32,406 nt of DNA. Origin: Candidatus Zixiibacteriota bacterium. Lineage in GTDB: Bacteria > Zixibacteria > MSB-5A5 > UBA10806 > 4484-95. The stretch is taken from positions 1 through 32,406 of the forward strand of contig JAGGSN010000140.1 in the NCBI GenBank assembly GCA_021159005.1, in the 5' to 3' direction. Shown piece by piece: positions 6,403 through 13,100 of the stretch. Position numbers and translations under genes: made by a program. The notes under the pieces are model-generated. The model was not told the origin of the DNA. It saw only the letters and a list, made by a program, of their open reading frames with translations, and did not search any database. Positions within the stretch are counted from its first letter, which is position 1. Each line of letters starts with the position of its first letter.

Positions 6403-6612
6403 ATGTATATATACATATAGTTATATACGCTTTGTGTATCAGGTTGTTATTTGGTACAATAGTGTATTGTGAGACGGGGCTCCTCGGGAGTGCTGAGAGG
6501 GGGCCCCATGTGGCCACTGAGACGATGTCCGGGGGGTTACTAATATACTGACAAGGGGAAAATAGCGGTGCGTCATATGGACGCCTGGGGCATTTTAGCG
6601 ACGGGGGCCCGA

Positions 6613-6630
6613 GTAACATATTGAAATGAT
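6613..6630 (-). promoter_or_regulatory. 18-bp outward element, copy a (leftward)
   Basis: ATCATTTCAATATGTTAC on the minus strand, 15 of 18 positions identical to copy b. It points away from the dyad centre. Confidence 0.5.
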
Positions 6631-6653
6631 AGTACATTTACTAAGGGTGCTTT

Positions 6654-6671
6654 ATAACACATTGTAATGAT
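6654..6671 (-). promoter_or_regulatory. 18-bp outward element, copy b (leftward)
   Basis: ATCATTACAATGTGTTAT on the minus strand. It differs from copy d at one base. The 18 bp at 6651-6668 match 6971-6988 exactly in inverted orientation. Confidence 0.6.
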
Positions 6672-6727
6672 AACATAAAAAGATAGCGCCACCCACGTGA
6701 AAAAGTTAAGGGTGGCAGGGGTATTCA

Positions 6728-6745
6728 ATGATATCAGTATGTTAT
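6728..6745 (+). promoter_or_regulatory. 18-bp outward element, copy c (rightward)
   Basis: ATGATATCAGTATGTTAT, 14 of 18 positions identical to copy d without gaps. It is the dyad partner of copy b. Confidence 0.5.
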
Positions 6746-6780
6746 GAAAAAGCACCCCGATACCCGTAACAATCCGGTCG

Positions 6781-6866
6781 CTTATATATACACCCTTAGT
6801 ACACGGTATGTATATATGTATATATACACTATACTACACCTATACACTATTAATATATATATATAA
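6781..6866. other. AT-rich stretch with TATACACTAT repeat
   Basis: A run of alternating TA steps with two copies of TATACACTAT (6823-6832 and 6841-6850). Easy melting here would suit a DNA-unwinding element next to the dyad and the AAGGGTA repeats. Confidence 0.5.
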
Positions 6867-6947
6867 AGGGTATAAGGGTAGTAATAGAGAAGAAGGGTAA
6901 GAATTACAGTAGGTTATGGACCACCCTCAAGGCCTGGGTAAAGGGTA
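6866..6947 (+). repeat. Four AAGGGTA repeats (iteron-like)
   Basis: AAGGGTA occurs at 6866-6872, 6874-6880, 6893-6899 and 6941-6947, all in one orientation, between the AT-rich stretch and the rightward promoter. This is the layout of initiator binding sites, but the motif is short and no initiator gene is in the window. Confidence 0.5.
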
Positions 6948-6961
6948 TGTGGTGTTAGGTA

Positions 6962-6990
6962 TTGTTAATGATTACAATGTGTTATAAAAT
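6962..6990 (+). promoter_or_regulatory. Rightward promoter of the late block, containing element copy d
   Basis: TTGTTA (6962-6967), a 17-base spacer and TAAAAT (6985-6990), ending about 20 bases before the first rightward gene. The spacer is largely element copy d (6968-6985), so whatever binds the element would act directly on this promoter. Confidence 0.6.
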
Positions 6991-7013
6991 ACCCGGGGTT
7001 AAATTGCAGGAGG

Positions 7014-7481
7014 GTGGTTGACGTAGGGCCTTTGAGCCGCTATCTTGTGGATATGGGAAATATAACGAAAGCACCAATTAAATTTGACGTAGCGAAGGCG
7101 TTGCAGCTAAGGCACAGCAACGGCCTGACAGACAGCCAGATAGCCAGGCAGTTTGGATGCACGCGACAGTCGGTACACCGGGCGCTAAAGCGGTTTAATA
7201 AGATACTGCTACCAGCCTCGGAACTACAGGCTTACCAGGAGAAGAAGGCCGGTATTTTAGAGAGTGTAGAAGCTACTCTGGTTTGTGATCTCGCCGACAG
7301 TGAAAAAAGGAAGAAAGCGAGCCTCAATAATACAGCGTACGCCCTGTCGCAAGTGGCTAATATGACTCGATTAGAGAAGGGATTGTCAACCAGTAACGTG
7401 GCGTACGTTGACATGGCCAGCAGCCTCGAGGAGATACAGCAGCAAAGGCGGCAGCTTGAGGAAGCGCTCAAGGACCTGTAG
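7014..7481 (+). CDS. Terminase small subunit-like protein with N-terminal HTH
   Basis: Residues 21-62 contain a clear helix-turn-helix (LTDSQIARQFGCTRQSVHRA). The remainder is helical, ending in an acidic coiled-coil segment (SSLEEIQQQRRQLEEALKDL). An N-terminal HTH with a helical oligomerisation part, placed first in the packaging operon three genes before TerL, fits a small terminase that recognises the packaging site. A transcription regulator of the late genes is the alternative. The start is uncertain: AGGAGG abuts the GTG at 7014 with no spacing, while the ATG at 7053 (142 aa) has no good site. The last codons and stop lie in a 56-bp tandem duplication. Confidence 0.62.
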   Translation: MVDVGPLSRYLVDMGNITKAPIKFDVAKALQLRHSNGLTDSQIARQFGCTRQSVHRALKRFNKILLPASELQAYQEKKAGILESVEATLVCDLADSEKRKKASLNNTAYALSQVANMTRLEKGLSTSNVAYVDMASSLEEIQQQRRQLEEALKDL

Positions 7482-7556
7482 CCCTACTTAGGGTAGCGGG
7501 AAGGCGGCAGCTTGAGGAAGCGCTCAAGGACCTGTAGCCCCACTTAGGGTAGCGGG
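7445..7556. repeat. 56-bp tandem duplication across the end of the TerS-like gene
   Basis: Copy 1 (7445-7500) and copy 2 (7501-7556) differ at one base. Each contains the last codons, stop codon and a CCCTA/TAGGG-type hairpin. A third copy starts (AAGGCG) and then diverges. The high identity implies a recent duplication. Confidence 0.9.
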
Positions 7557-7665
7557 AAGGCGCTACAGGGGCCCACTGACCCCTCTCCCCCCCTTCGTAT
7601 ATACTTATATAGCCCGACCGGATAACGAAAATTTCTAAAAGCGCCTTGTAGCGCTACAGGAGACC
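7482..7665. other. Non-coding spacer between TerS-like gene and 54-aa gene
   Basis: No gene seen. It holds copy 2 of the 56-bp duplication, two GCGCTACAGG motifs (near 7561 and 7651), an AGGGG/CCCCT hairpin, a run of seven C and an AT-rich stretch. Packaging sites often lie in or near small terminase genes, so this is a candidate packaging region. Confidence 0.5.
7647..7658. promoter_or_regulatory. 12-bp palindrome at the ribosome site of the 54-aa gene
   Basis: TGTAGCGCTACA is a perfect palindrome directly joined to the AGGAGA ribosome site. It could bind a dimeric protein or, as RNA, fold and limit ribosome access. An alternative AGCGC/GCGCT stem overlaps it. Confidence 0.5.
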
Positions 7666-7830
7666 ATGAACGAGTTAATTATAAAACGCGTAGTTAATGG
7701 CTATAGCGTAGAGTTAAAGGAAAGTAACGAATTTAGCCAGGCGGCCTTAGATGGTGTGTATATATTCCCTACACTAAGTGAACTTATAGGCTTCATAGCT
7801 ACCACGTACAGCGAACTGGAGGAAGAATGA
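7666..7830 (+). CDS. Small acidic hypothetical protein, 54 aa
   Basis: ATG at 7666 with AGGAGA 3-4 bases upstream, TGA at 7828-7830. The product starts MNELIIKRVVNGYSVELKES and ends TTYSELEEE. Its stop overlaps the next start by four bases (ATGA). It looks like a compact beta-then-helix protein and matches no family I know. Operon position between TerS-like and TerL genes suggests a packaging or late-expression accessory role. Confidence 0.65.
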   Translation: MNELIIKRVVNGYSVELKESNEFSQAALDGVYIFPTLSELIGFIATTYSELEEE

Positions 7831-8183
7831 TAACTGTAGAATCAGCTACAGACATACACAAGCAACGTTTTGAGTATAAGGACCAGCGGTACGTTATTAA
7901 GAACCTTATCTCTTTAGCATCGGAGCTACCGGTACAAGAGATGCCCTTAGAACACTTAAACATTTTTGATTTGCATCCTGATATAAAAAGCTTCCGAAAT
8001 TGGATAGGGCACATAAAAAGTGTACTTGACGCTGATTTAGATTGTCCGATTATTCTGGACGATGAAGGGTACGTTATGGACGGGCGGCATCGGATAGCAA
8101 AAGCTATTTTGGAAGGTAAAGAAACTATAAAGTTTGTTCGGTTCAGGGAGACGCCCCCTCCGGACTATTATGAGGAGTTATGA
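7827..8183 (+). CDS. ParB/sulfiredoxin-like domain protein, 118 aa
   Basis: The C-terminal half contains DCPIILDDEGYVMDGRHRIA and then KAILEGKETIKFVRF. This is the signature of the ParB N-terminal/sulfiredoxin-like fold, where the DGRHR motif binds a nucleotide. In phages such domains occur in nuclease- or partition-like proteins. Here it is a stand-alone domain with no HTH, directly upstream of TerL with a four-base overlap, which suggests a link to DNA packaging or processing. GGAGGAAGA precedes the ATG. Confidence 0.72.
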   Translation: MITVESATDIHKQRFEYKDQRYVIKNLISLASELPVQEMPLEHLNIFDLHPDIKSFRNWIGHIKSVLDADLDCPIILDDEGYVMDGRHRIAKAILEGKETIKFVRFRETPPPDYYEEL

Positions 8184-9625
8184 ACAAGAATATACTTAAA
8201 GACCAACTTAAAGACCTCGAGGTGCAGGAAGCTGAGTTACTGACGAAGATGGTTTCCTACAAGGAATCTAATCTTATAGAATTTTTTACCAAGCCGAATC
8301 CTGTACAAGAGAAGTTACTGTCGGCCTGGGGGGACCAGTCCCTCAAGGTCTTTACATTTACGGGGGCGAATCGGATCGGGAAAACAACGATAGGTACTGT
8401 GATAGCTATAAGTACACTTATGGGATTCTGGCCATGGAATAAAGAGCCTATTATATTTCCGCACAAAAAACCGCGGAAGGTGCGCTACATCGGGCAGGAC
8501 TGGGAGAAGCAGATTAAAGCTGTGCTTGTACCTGAGCTTGAGAAGTGGTGGCCCGGCATAAGGGATGTCAAAAAGAAAAAAAATAATAACGGAGTCGATT
8601 CTTTCTGGACGGATCTCATAACAGGGAGCACTCTTGAGATAATGTCAAACTTGCAGGAGTCTGAGCTGCATGAAGGCTGGTCTGGTGACTTGGTTATTTA
8701 TGATGAGCCGCCCAAGAGGGACATCCGTGTGGCTAACGCCCGCGGCCTGATAGACCGGAAGGGTCGTGAGTTATTTTGCATGACGTTGCTTAAGGAGCCC
8801 TGGGTAGATCGGGAGATAATTAAGGCGGTGGATGAGAACGGTCGGCCGGATATGTCGGTATTTAACGCCCATGGTGATATCTCAGTTAATGTGGGGTTTG
8901 GGATCACCCAGGAGGGTGTTAATCAGTTTGCTAAAACGCTTACGGACGAGGAGAAAGACGCCCGGCTAAAAGGCGTACCGTCGTATATGAGTGGGTTGGT
9001 ATATCCGAAATATGACAGGCGTACGCATTTGGTCGAGAGATTTCAGGTACCACTGGACTGGGTTGTAGATATTGCAATAGACATTCATCCACGGGAGAAG
9101 CAAGCTGTGCTTTTCATGGCAGTGGCTCCTAATGGCTTAAAGTATCTTATTAATGAGATATGGGACTACGGTGACGGGACATGGGTGGGCGAGGAGATAG
9201 TCCGGTGCTGCAATATGAGCACATACCGGGTCAACCGGATTATTATAGACCCACTTTCAAAAGGGGACAGTAATAACCAATCGACGGTATATGAGAAAGT
9301 ACAGATGGCATTAGGAGCGCACGGTTACCCGTTGGAGACGGCCTCAAAAGATAAATCATCTGGCATATTGCTGATTAAGGAGCACTTATGTGGCCCTAAT
9401 AAGCAACCGTCTCTGTACATATTCGATGACCTGATCCGGACCATATTCGAGATCGAGGGGTATATGTGGGATAAAGAAACACAAAAGCCGATGGATAAAG
9501 ACGATCATATGATGGAAAATTTATATCGCTTGACGTTACTCGATACGTTATGGTACGAGAGGGATACGCAAGATAAACACGGTGCGATCGGCACACAAGG
9601 AAGGAGCGTCATAGGTGGGTATTAA
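8180..9625 (+). CDS. terL: Terminase large subunit (packaging ATPase and nuclease)
   Basis: A 481-residue motor protein that pumps DNA into the prohead and cuts concatemers. Residues 62-70 (GANRIGKTT) are the Walker A site, and 171-178 (LVIYDEPP) are Walker B with the catalytic Glu at 176. The C-terminal RNase H-like nuclease shows acidic residues at VDIAID (297/301), IIIDP (357) and KDDHMMENLYR (440-450). The length is normal for TerL. The ATG overlaps the ParB-like gene stop (ATGA), and the 3' end overlaps the next small gene by 11 bases. Confidence 0.93.
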   Translation: MNKNILKDQLKDLEVQEAELLTKMVSYKESNLIEFFTKPNPVQEKLLSAWGDQSLKVFTFTGANRIGKTTIGTVIAISTLMGFWPWNKEPIIFPHKKPRKVRYIGQDWEKQIKAVLVPELEKWWPGIRDVKKKKNNNGVDSFWTDLITGSTLEIMSNLQESELHEGWSGDLVIYDEPPKRDIRVANARGLIDRKGRELFCMTLLKEPWVDREIIKAVDENGRPDMSVFNAHGDISVNVGFGITQEGVNQFAKTLTDEEKDARLKGVPSYMSGLVYPKYDRRTHLVERFQVPLDWVVDIAIDIHPREKQAVLFMAVAPNGLKYLINEIWDYGDGTWVGEEIVRCCNMSTYRVNRIIIDPLSKGDSNNQSTVYEKVQMALGAHGYPLETASKDKSSGILLIKEHLCGPNKQPSLYIFDDLIRTIFEIEGYMWDKETQKPMDKDDHMMENLYRLTLLDTLWYERDTQDKHGAIGTQGRSVIGGY

Positions 9626-9833
9626 GGTTATCGGACCAGCAAATGCATTTACGATTAGCCATGATTCTAATAAAAAATGCATTAATATAAAATACAATGA
9701 ATCGATAGTCGATATGCGTGAAGTGGGCGACATCAGGTTTGAAACAATATTTGATGCGAATCTCGGTGCCATCCGTAGTTTTGTTGAAGGGCAGCTCGAA
9801 AACTATTGCAGGAGTATTAACACTTCCATATAG
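9615..9833 (+). CDS. Small hypothetical protein, 72 aa, GTG start
   Basis: The GTG at 9615 follows AAGGAG by about 9 bases and overlaps the TerL end by 11 bases. The product starts MGIKVIGPANAFTISHDSNK, is probably beta-rich and ends in an acidic helix. No family is recognised. It may be a real small gene between TerL and portal, as many podoviruses have one there, but the overlap lowers confidence. Confidence 0.5.
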   Translation: MGIKVIGPANAFTISHDSNKKCINIKYNESIVDMREVGDIRFETIFDANLGAIRSFVEGQLENYCRSINTSI

Positions 9834-9937
9834 GAATTAAAAAAATCGAACAGTTTATTTAATTCGCAAGTCGCGAAGCTTGCCCCTGACGAGACTATCG
9901 TTAACGCCATGATTGTAGGCAATGACGACCGGGGACA
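9830..9937 (+). pseudogene. Decayed second copy of the portal gene start
   Basis: The sequence repeats the portal leader and first codons (TAGGAATTAA, then AAAAATCGAACAGTTTAT), with the ATG and codons 2-3 deleted. It then jumps to a segment matching portal residues 83-110. That part translates as DETIVNAMIVGNDDRGQ against DETIVNAKIIGNDDQGL in the intact portal. About 70 codons are missing between the two parts, and a further small deletion shifts the frame. Many differences are at third codon positions, which suggests that the copy diverged as a working gene before it decayed. Confidence 0.8.
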
Positions 9938-9967
9938 AGCTATTTCGCATTTCCAGATAGGAGTTAA

Positions 9968-11902
9968 ATGGATACTAAAAAAATCGAACAGTTTATCTCC
10001 AGTAACAATATCGCAATCGGTATGGAGAAAGAAGCCCTCGCTAAGATAGGGCAGGATGTTATTACTGGGTATGAGATAGACCTCGAGTCCCGGGCGGATA
10101 CAGATAAGATAAACAAAGAGGCCATGGACCTGGCCAATCAAACATATGAAAAGAAGAGCTTTCCCTGGCCTAATGCAGCCAATGTAAAATACCCGCTTAT
10201 TACCGTAGCAGCTATTCAATTCGCAAGCCGGGCATTCCCGGAGCTTGTCCCCGATGAGACAATCGTCAACGCCAAGATTATAGGCAATGATGATCAGGGG
10301 TTAAAAGAAGAACGGGCACGGCGGGTCGGGCGGTACATGGACTACCAGTTGACAGAAGAGATTGGGGGCTGGATGGACGATACTGATCGTCTGCTTCATG
10401 TCCTACCAATTGTTGGCACATGCTTCCGTAAAGTGTATTACGACAGCCTATTGGGCCATGTAGCGACAGAGTTCCTGTCTTATGCAGATGTGGTTGTAAA
10501 CGCCAAAGCTAAAAGTCTAAAAGAGGCCAGACGTGCCTCACATAAATTTTATAAATATAATAATTATGCAGTCGAAATGGCTGCCGCAGGTTTGTGGTTA
10601 GAACAAGAATTAGGGGATGCACCGAGTGAAGACAACGATGAGGACGCGCCCCATTTATTTATTGAGCAGCATAGGTGGCTTGATTTGGATGATGACGGTT
10701 ACGAAGAGCCGTATATCGTAACAGTGCATAAAGACTCCAGTCAGATTATGAGGATTGTGGCTCGGTACGATGCCGATAGTCTTGTACTAAAAGCGGGCAA
10801 ACTCGTTCGGATCAATCCTATTCAGTACTTTGTAAAGTATCCGTTCATCCCTAATCCGGCTGGGGAATTTTATGATATTGGATTCGGGACACTTTTGTAT
10901 CCTATAAATAGCTCAATTAATACTACGATAAATCAACTACTGGACGGGGGTACCCTTGCCAATACCGGCGGCGGGTTTCTTGGCAGGGGCCTTCGATTAA
11001 CAAAGGGTGAAGTGCGGTTTGCACCCGGCGAATGGAAACAGACTGACATTATGGCGGCTGACTTAAAATCCGGCATTGTGCCTTTGCCTATACGTGAGCC
11101 GTCTCAGGTATTATTCTCTTTGTTAGGGCTCTTAATTTCCGCTGGTCGGGACATATCGTCTGTCCAGGAAGCTATGTCCGGAGAGAAACCAGGGGAGAAT
11201 GTTTCGGCAGCGACAGTTACAGCGTTGATAGAGCAGGGACTAAAAGTTTTCAGTGGGATATATAAAAGGATCTATCGATCATTTACAGAAGAATTAAAGC
11301 TTATATATAAGCTTAATGCTAAGTTTCTTAATGAAAAACACTACGTTGACGTTCTTGATGAGGACGTTAATAAATCAGATTTTGATATTAAAAGTTGTGA
11401 TATTGTGCCTTCGGCGGATCCGCTATTTACATTGGAGGCTCAACGGGTTGGGAAAGCCGAAGCTTTAATGAAGATATCCGGGCGTAAAGGCTTAGACGAG
11501 GACCGGATTACAGCACAATATCTTAAAGCAATAAAGGCACCACCGGAGATGTTATTGCCGCCGGATGCAAGACCGCCAGAACAACCGGATCCAGAGATGG
11601 AAAAACTTAAATTGGAACGAGATAAATTTGGATTGGAGGTGCAGAATGCTAATTTAGAACGTATGAAGCTCTTTGCAGAAATAGAAGACCTGCGGGCAAG
11701 AGCTATTAGTTATATTGCTAAAGCAGAAGCTGAGGAAGAGGGTGTACAATTAGCAAGTTATAAAGCGTTCATAGATGACTTGGGCGCTAAAACACAAGCG
11801 ATGAGGACGGAAGATGCAAGAGTACCGAGAGTGGAGGGCACACCCAGTAACACAGAGGGTGTTCAGGGAGTTGCGGGCGGTGAGAGGGGGGCTGGTGTTT
11901 GA
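9968..11902 (+). CDS. Portal protein, P22-like
   Basis: A 644-residue protein forming the ring at the DNA-entry vertex. Typical features are the N-terminal FPWPNAANVKYPLITVAAIQ and FASRAFPEL, then a central stem-like region with INQLLDGGTLANTGGGFLGR, a helix around REPSQVLFSLLGLLISAGRD and PGENVSAATVTALIEQG. About residues 550-620 are charged coiled coil, like the barrel of P22-type portals. The end is Gly-rich. GGAG lies 6 bases before the ATG. Its last 89 bases overlap the next gene in another frame. A broken copy of its start lies just upstream. Confidence 0.9.
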   Translation: MDTKKIEQFISSNNIAIGMEKEALAKIGQDVITGYEIDLESRADTDKINKEAMDLANQTYEKKSFPWPNAANVKYPLITVAAIQFASRAFPELVPDETIVNAKIIGNDDQGLKEERARRVGRYMDYQLTEEIGGWMDDTDRLLHVLPIVGTCFRKVYYDSLLGHVATEFLSYADVVVNAKAKSLKEARRASHKFYKYNNYAVEMAAAGLWLEQELGDAPSEDNDEDAPHLFIEQHRWLDLDDDGYEEPYIVTVHKDSSQIMRIVARYDADSLVLKAGKLVRINPIQYFVKYPFIPNPAGEFYDIGFGTLLYPINSSINTTINQLLDGGTLANTGGGFLGRGLRLTKGEVRFAPGEWKQTDIMAADLKSGIVPLPIREPSQVLFSLLGLLISAGRDISSVQEAMSGEKPGENVSAATVTALIEQGLKVFSGIYKRIYRSFTEELKLIYKLNAKFLNEKHYVDVLDEDVNKSDFDIKSCDIVPSADPLFTLEAQRVGKAEALMKISGRKGLDEDRITAQYLKAIKAPPEMLLPPDARPPEQPDPEMEKLKLERDKFGLEVQNANLERMKLFAEIEDLRARAISYIAKAEAEEEGVQLASYKAFIDDLGAKTQAMRTEDARVPRVEGTPSNTEGVQGVAGGERGAGV

Positions 11903-12035
11903 TCTTATAAACGGCGGAACCCTTAAAAATGGAGAAGGTACCAGTGAGGCGACAGCTAAAATTGTTGGTATCATATACGGAATTGATTTAATATTGGACA
12001 TGAACTTCGAGGAAGAGAGGAAGGTAAATGAATAA
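11814..12035 (+). CDS. Small conserved phage protein overlapping the portal, 73 aa
   Basis: The product (MQEYREWRAHPVTQRVFREL..., then VGIIYGIDLILDMNFEEE) has the HPVT and VGxxxGxxxxL pattern of a small helical protein found after portal genes in many podoviruses; function unknown. It overlaps the portal by 89 bases and the GroES-like gene by 8 bases. A GAGGACGGAAG site precedes the ATG. Confidence 0.7.
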   Translation: MQEYREWRAHPVTQRVFRELRAVRGGLVFDLINGGTLKNGEGTSEATAKIVGIIYGIDLILDMNFEEERKVNE

Positions 12036-12336
12036 AAGTGGATTGCACCCGGTAGAATTTAAGATACTTGTTAAGCTTGATACCGTCGACGAGAAATCAT
12101 CTGGTGGGATATTTATTCCTGCTACATTACGGGACAAGCAGCAGATGATGCAGGTAGAGGCCACACTTATTGCTTTTGGTGGTAACGCCTTTGAAGACTG
12201 GGAAGGGAGTGTACCAAGAGTAGGTGACCACATCTATGTTGGTAGAGCAGCGGGGTATGAAGTAAGGGGGGTTGACGGGGAGAAGTATCAGTTAATGAAC
12301 GATAAAGATATCGCAGCGATTATTGAGGAGACATAG
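12028..12336 (+). CDS. Phage GroES-like co-chaperonin (Cpn10 fold)
   Basis: A 102-residue protein with the Cpn10 order: VEFKILVKLDTVDEKSSGGI (strand, mobile loop and GGI), FIPATLRDKQQ, ATLIAFGGNAFEDW, VPRVGDHIYVGRAAG, then DGEKYQLMNDKDIAAII. The sequence resembles GroES in the core and the final NDxDI motif. Phage GroES-like proteins such as T4 gp31 pair with host GroEL to fold the capsid protein, and its place just upstream of the scaffold and capsid genes fits that job. Confidence 0.82.
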   Translation: MNKSGLHPVEFKILVKLDTVDEKSSGGIFIPATLRDKQQMMQVEATLIAFGGNAFEDWEGSVPRVGDHIYVGRAAGYEVRGVDGEKYQLMNDKDIAAIIEET

Positions 12337-12338
12337 GC

Positions 12339-13088
12339 ATGACAGAGGCAAGTGTAGAAGACAGAGCTAAACGCATGGGCTGGGTCCCGGAAGAGAGCTT
12401 TAAAGGGGATAAAGACCGGTGGATAGGGGCAGATAAATTTGTTGAGAGAGGCGAGAATGAGCTCCCTATAATGCGGGAACGCATGAGAAAAATGGACGGG
12501 ACAATCGTCGGGCTTAACAACACTATATCCGGCATGAAAGATACCTTCGGTAGATTTCAAGAGCATCAAGCTGGTGTGTCTAAAAGAGCCTATGACAAGG
12601 CGATGAAAGACATTACTAATCGACAGAGAACTGCTGTTGCGAATGGGGATACCGACAGTTTTGATAAGGCCGAAAAAGAAAAAGAGGATCTCGTGCTGGA
12701 AGCGCCAGTAGGTAACGTACCGACAACTGACCAGGCCGCAGAAACCGAATTTAACCAGTGGGTCGCTGGTAATGAATGGTTCAATGAGCCAGACTTGCAG
12801 AAATACGCGGGTACGATGTCCGTGTACCTTCAGGACCAGACGGGTCTCACCGGTGTGAAATTATATGATGAAGTGAAAAAAGAAGTTGAGCTCCGGTTTC
12901 CGGATAGATTTAATAATAAGAGACGGGACGAGCCAACAGCAGTCATGGGTGATGGAGAGGCACCTGTTAAACCTGGAAAACAAACATTCGGCAACCTCCC
13001 CAAAGACGCGCAGGAGAGTTGTAAACAGTTTATTAAAGATATACCGGGTTATACCAAGGAACAGTACCTTAAAGATTACCAATGGTAA
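12339..13088 (+). CDS. Capsid scaffold-like protein, 249 aa
   Basis: The N-terminus (AKRMGWVPEESFKGDKDRWI, then FVERGENELPIMRERMRKM) is typical of a phage family encoded between portal and capsid genes. A charged helical middle part (about residues 50-125) suits a scaffold that guides prohead assembly and is later removed. The C-terminal 40 residues are basic/hydrophobic and could contact the coat protein. GGAG lies 8 bases before the ATG. Scaffold function is inferred from composition and position. Confidence 0.72.
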   Translation: MTEASVEDRAKRMGWVPEESFKGDKDRWIGADKFVERGENELPIMRERMRKMDGTIVGLNNTISGMKDTFGRFQEHQAGVSKRAYDKAMKDITNRQRTAVANGDTDSFDKAEKEKEDLVLEAPVGNVPTTDQAAETEFNQWVAGNEWFNEPDLQKYAGTMSVYLQDQTGLTGVKLYDEVKKEVELRFPDRFNNKRRDEPTAVMGDGEAPVKPGKQTFGNLPKDAQESCKQFIKDIPGYTKEQYLKDYQW

Positions 13089-13100
13089 AGGGAGATAGAA

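Larger units (their letters stand above)
6645..6757. promoter_or_regulatory. 113-bp imperfect dyad centred near 6701
   Basis: Three nested pairs of inverted arms share nearly one centre: GGGTGCTTT (6645-6653) with AAAGCACCC (6749-6757); the 18-bp elements b and c; and GCCACCC (6688-6694) with GGGTGGC (6710-6716). Such a symmetrical layout fits a divergent operator or origin. Confidence 0.65.
6226..7013. other. Divergent intergenic control region, no gene
   Basis: About 790 bases separate the leftward and rightward blocks. Open frames here are short, lack ribosome sites and have AT-repeat composition, so I call no gene. The region holds, from left to right: a leftward promoter candidate, the competing hairpins at 6318-6394, a GC-rich folded stretch (about 6470-6540), two leftward 18-bp elements, a dyad centred near 6701, two rightward 18-bp elements, an AT-rich stretch, AAGGGTA repeats and a rightward promoter. 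This fits an early/late switch and possibly a replication origin. Confidence 0.7.

Noticed and set aside
6470-6540. GC-rich stretch as an RNA gene or riboswitch
   Set aside because: Several short stems can be drawn (for example GGGGC/GCCCC) but none is long or resembles a known RNA family.
6401-6755. Minus-strand frames of 78 and 60 aa in the control region
   Set aside because: No ribosome sites, odd composition, and they cross the dyad and the 18-bp elements.
9803-10219. 138-aa minus-strand frame over the portal start
   Set aside because: It is an antisense shadow of the portal and its relic; the repeated bits of its sequence come from the portal duplication.
12320-12569. Minus-strand frames of 71 and 93 aa opposite the GroES-like/scaffold junction
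   Set aside because: No ribosome site; the opposite strand holds two well-supported genes.
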